Origin: Stenotrophomonas sp. SAU14A_NAIMI4_5
GTDB lineage: Bacteria > Pseudomonadota > Gammaproteobacteria > Xanthomonadales > Xanthomonadaceae
DNA length: 64,000 bases
Direction: 5' to 3'
NCBI RefSeq assembly: GCF_003086795.1
Contig: NZ_CP026003.1
Span: 2,466,569-2,530,568, forward strand
The position numbers and the translations under genes are program-made. This document shows positions 63,248 to 64,000 of this stretch, piece by piece; within the stretch, counting starts at the first letter, position 1; the number at the start of each line of letters is the position of its first letter. Under the pieces are notes generated by a model, which was not told the origin of the DNA, searched no databases, and saw nothing but the letters and a program-made list of their open reading frames with translations.

Positions 63248-63817
63248 ATGGATGACCGCACTACCCGCCCGCTGATGCGCGCGCGCTTCGCCGTCGGACG
63301 CTTCGCCCTGCTTCTCTGTGCAGGCGTGCTGGCCGCCGGCCATGCCGGTGCGCAGGCAACCGCGCATGCAGAGGACGTCAAAGCCATCGAGCAGGTGCTG
63401 GAGACCTTCCGCACCGCGCTGGTCAACAAGGACAAGCCCACCTACATGAGCCTGTTCTTCTCGGACAAGCCCGAGGACATCGGCTGGCAGTTCGTTTCCG
63501 AGGACGTGCGCCTGCAGGACATCCGCAGGACCAAGCCCGACGCGATCAAGGCGCGGCAGATTCCCTCGAACAATTTCATCTCGCTCATCGACAACGCGGT
63601 GGCCTCGTCCACGCCGAAGGAAGAGGTCTTCTCCAACCCGAAGATCGAAACCGATGGCGACGCCGCCTCTCTGACCTTCGACTACACGTTCCTGTCCGAT
63701 GGCGTGAAGCAGAACTGGGGCAAGGAGATGTGGCAGCTGATCCGCACCGAACAGGGCTGGAAGATCTTCTCGGTGATCTATTCGGTGCGTGACGAGCGCA
63801 GCCCGGCCACCGAGTGA
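63248..63817 (+). CDS. Exported NTF2-like protein of unknown function
   Basis: This 189-residue protein has ATG 63248, with GAGAGGA upstream. A signal peptide is seen at about 9-35 (RARFAVGRFALLLCAGVLAA, ...GAQA). The mature part follows the cone-fold pattern: DVKAIEQVLETFRTALVNKD, then KPTYMSLFFSDK, ending MWQLIRTEQGWKIFSVIYSV, which is typical of SnoaL/NTF2-like proteins. It is probably periplasmic. The ligand is unknown. Confidence 0.7.
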   Translation: MDDRTTRPLMRARFAVGRFALLLCAGVLAAGHAGAQATAHAEDVKAIEQVLETFRTALVNKDKPTYMSLFFSDKPEDIGWQFVSEDVRLQDIRRTKPDAIKARQIPSNNFISLIDNAVASSTPKEEVFSNPKIETDGDAASLTFDYTFLSDGVKQNWGKEMWQLIRTEQGWKIFSVIYSVRDERSPATE

Positions 63818-63831
63818 TCTGTAGATACCGT

Positions 63832-63857
63832 GTCGTCCTTGCCTAGGCAAGGACGAC
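63832..63857. terminator. Perfect 12-bp inverted repeat at the IS110 gene end
   Basis: GTCGTCCTTGCC (63832-63843), TA, GGCAAGGACGAC (63846-63857) form a perfect stem overlapping the transposase stop codon. It may be a terminator or a subterminal inverted repeat of the element. Confidence 0.6.
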
Positions 63858-64000
63858 TTCAGGCTCAAACGGTCGGCCGCTCTTCAGTACTCCCCAGACC
63901 AGGTGTATGAGCTTGCGCATCAGCGCACACATGATGACCTTGAATGGCTTTCCTTTCTCGCTGAGACGTTCTGCAAAGGCCTTCAGAGTCGGGTTGTAGG
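63843..64000 (-). mobile_element. IS110-family transposase, C-terminal end (cut by window edge)
   Basis: The last 51 codons are visible, reading YNPTLKAFAERLSEKGKPFK followed by VIMCALMRKLIHLVWGVLK and an acidic end before TAG. The NPxLKxFxxRLxxxGKPxKV ... AxMRKLIH pattern is the conserved C-terminus of IS110/IS1111-type DEDD transposases, in the region holding the catalytic serine-like tail domain. The codon use is less GC-rich than that of the neighbours, as expected for a mobile element. The remainder lies beyond position 64000. Confidence 0.85.

Overview
The window is GC-rich, densely coded gammaproteobacterial DNA that I place in Stenotrophomonas (Xanthomonadaceae, S. maltophilia-like). 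This rests on overall gene content and on many short GTAG-ended palindromes between genes, which match the SMAG repeats known from S. maltophilia. The species call is inference; no rRNA or marker gene lies in the window.

Left part (1-19.0 kb). The left edge cuts a secreted GH92 alpha-mannosidase. A tandem pair of autotransporter adhesins follows, with almost identical C-terminal halves. Next come housekeeping and accessory genes: a SnoaL-like protein, a coupled GNAT/nitrilase pair, a Sel1-repeat protein, thioredoxin plus host-attachment protein, a ProP-type osmolyte symporter, a catalase-like haem protein, an HWE histidine kinase with a stand-alone receiver, an OsmC-like protein, and an Lrp regulator beside AzlCD amino-acid exporters.

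Glycogen/trehalose operon (31.1-19.0 kb, minus strand). Seven genes run glgA-glgB-treZ-malQ-treY-DUF2934-glgX, and every junction overlaps by 4 or 14 nt. They cover glycogen synthesis, branching, debranching, glucan transfer and conversion of glucan ends to trehalose. glgC and glgP are not here.

Anaerobic nitrate-respiration and molybdenum island (31.4-54 kb). On the plus strand a PAS sensor is coupled to a CysJ-like diflavin reductase. On the minus strand lie moaA-moaCB-moeA-moaD-moaE-mobA-(hypothetical), then narK-narG-narH-narJ-narI-ppiC-(second nitrate transporter), then a HemN-like protein, an Fnr/Anr regulator and modABC. Molybdate uptake, cofactor synthesis, the Mo enzyme and its oxygen sensor are thus side by side. 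FNR-like boxes (TTGAT-N4-ATCAA or close) precede narK, the HemN-like gene, the PAS/diflavin pair and moaA, so the regulator probably controls most of the island. The HemN-like protein has lost all radical-SAM cysteines.

Right part (54-64 kb). This holds small membrane and lipoproteins, an NPP-type phosphodiesterase, a trypsin-like protease, and a BlaI repressor coupled to an M56 protease fused to an M23 LytM domain, followed by a TonB-dependent receptor. Two small envelope proteins come next. The 3' end of an IS110-family transposase gene is cut by the right edge.

SMAG repeats sit mostly at the 3' ends of genes, often as inverted pairs. In four cases the TAG of a GTAG end is itself the stop codon of the neighbouring gene.
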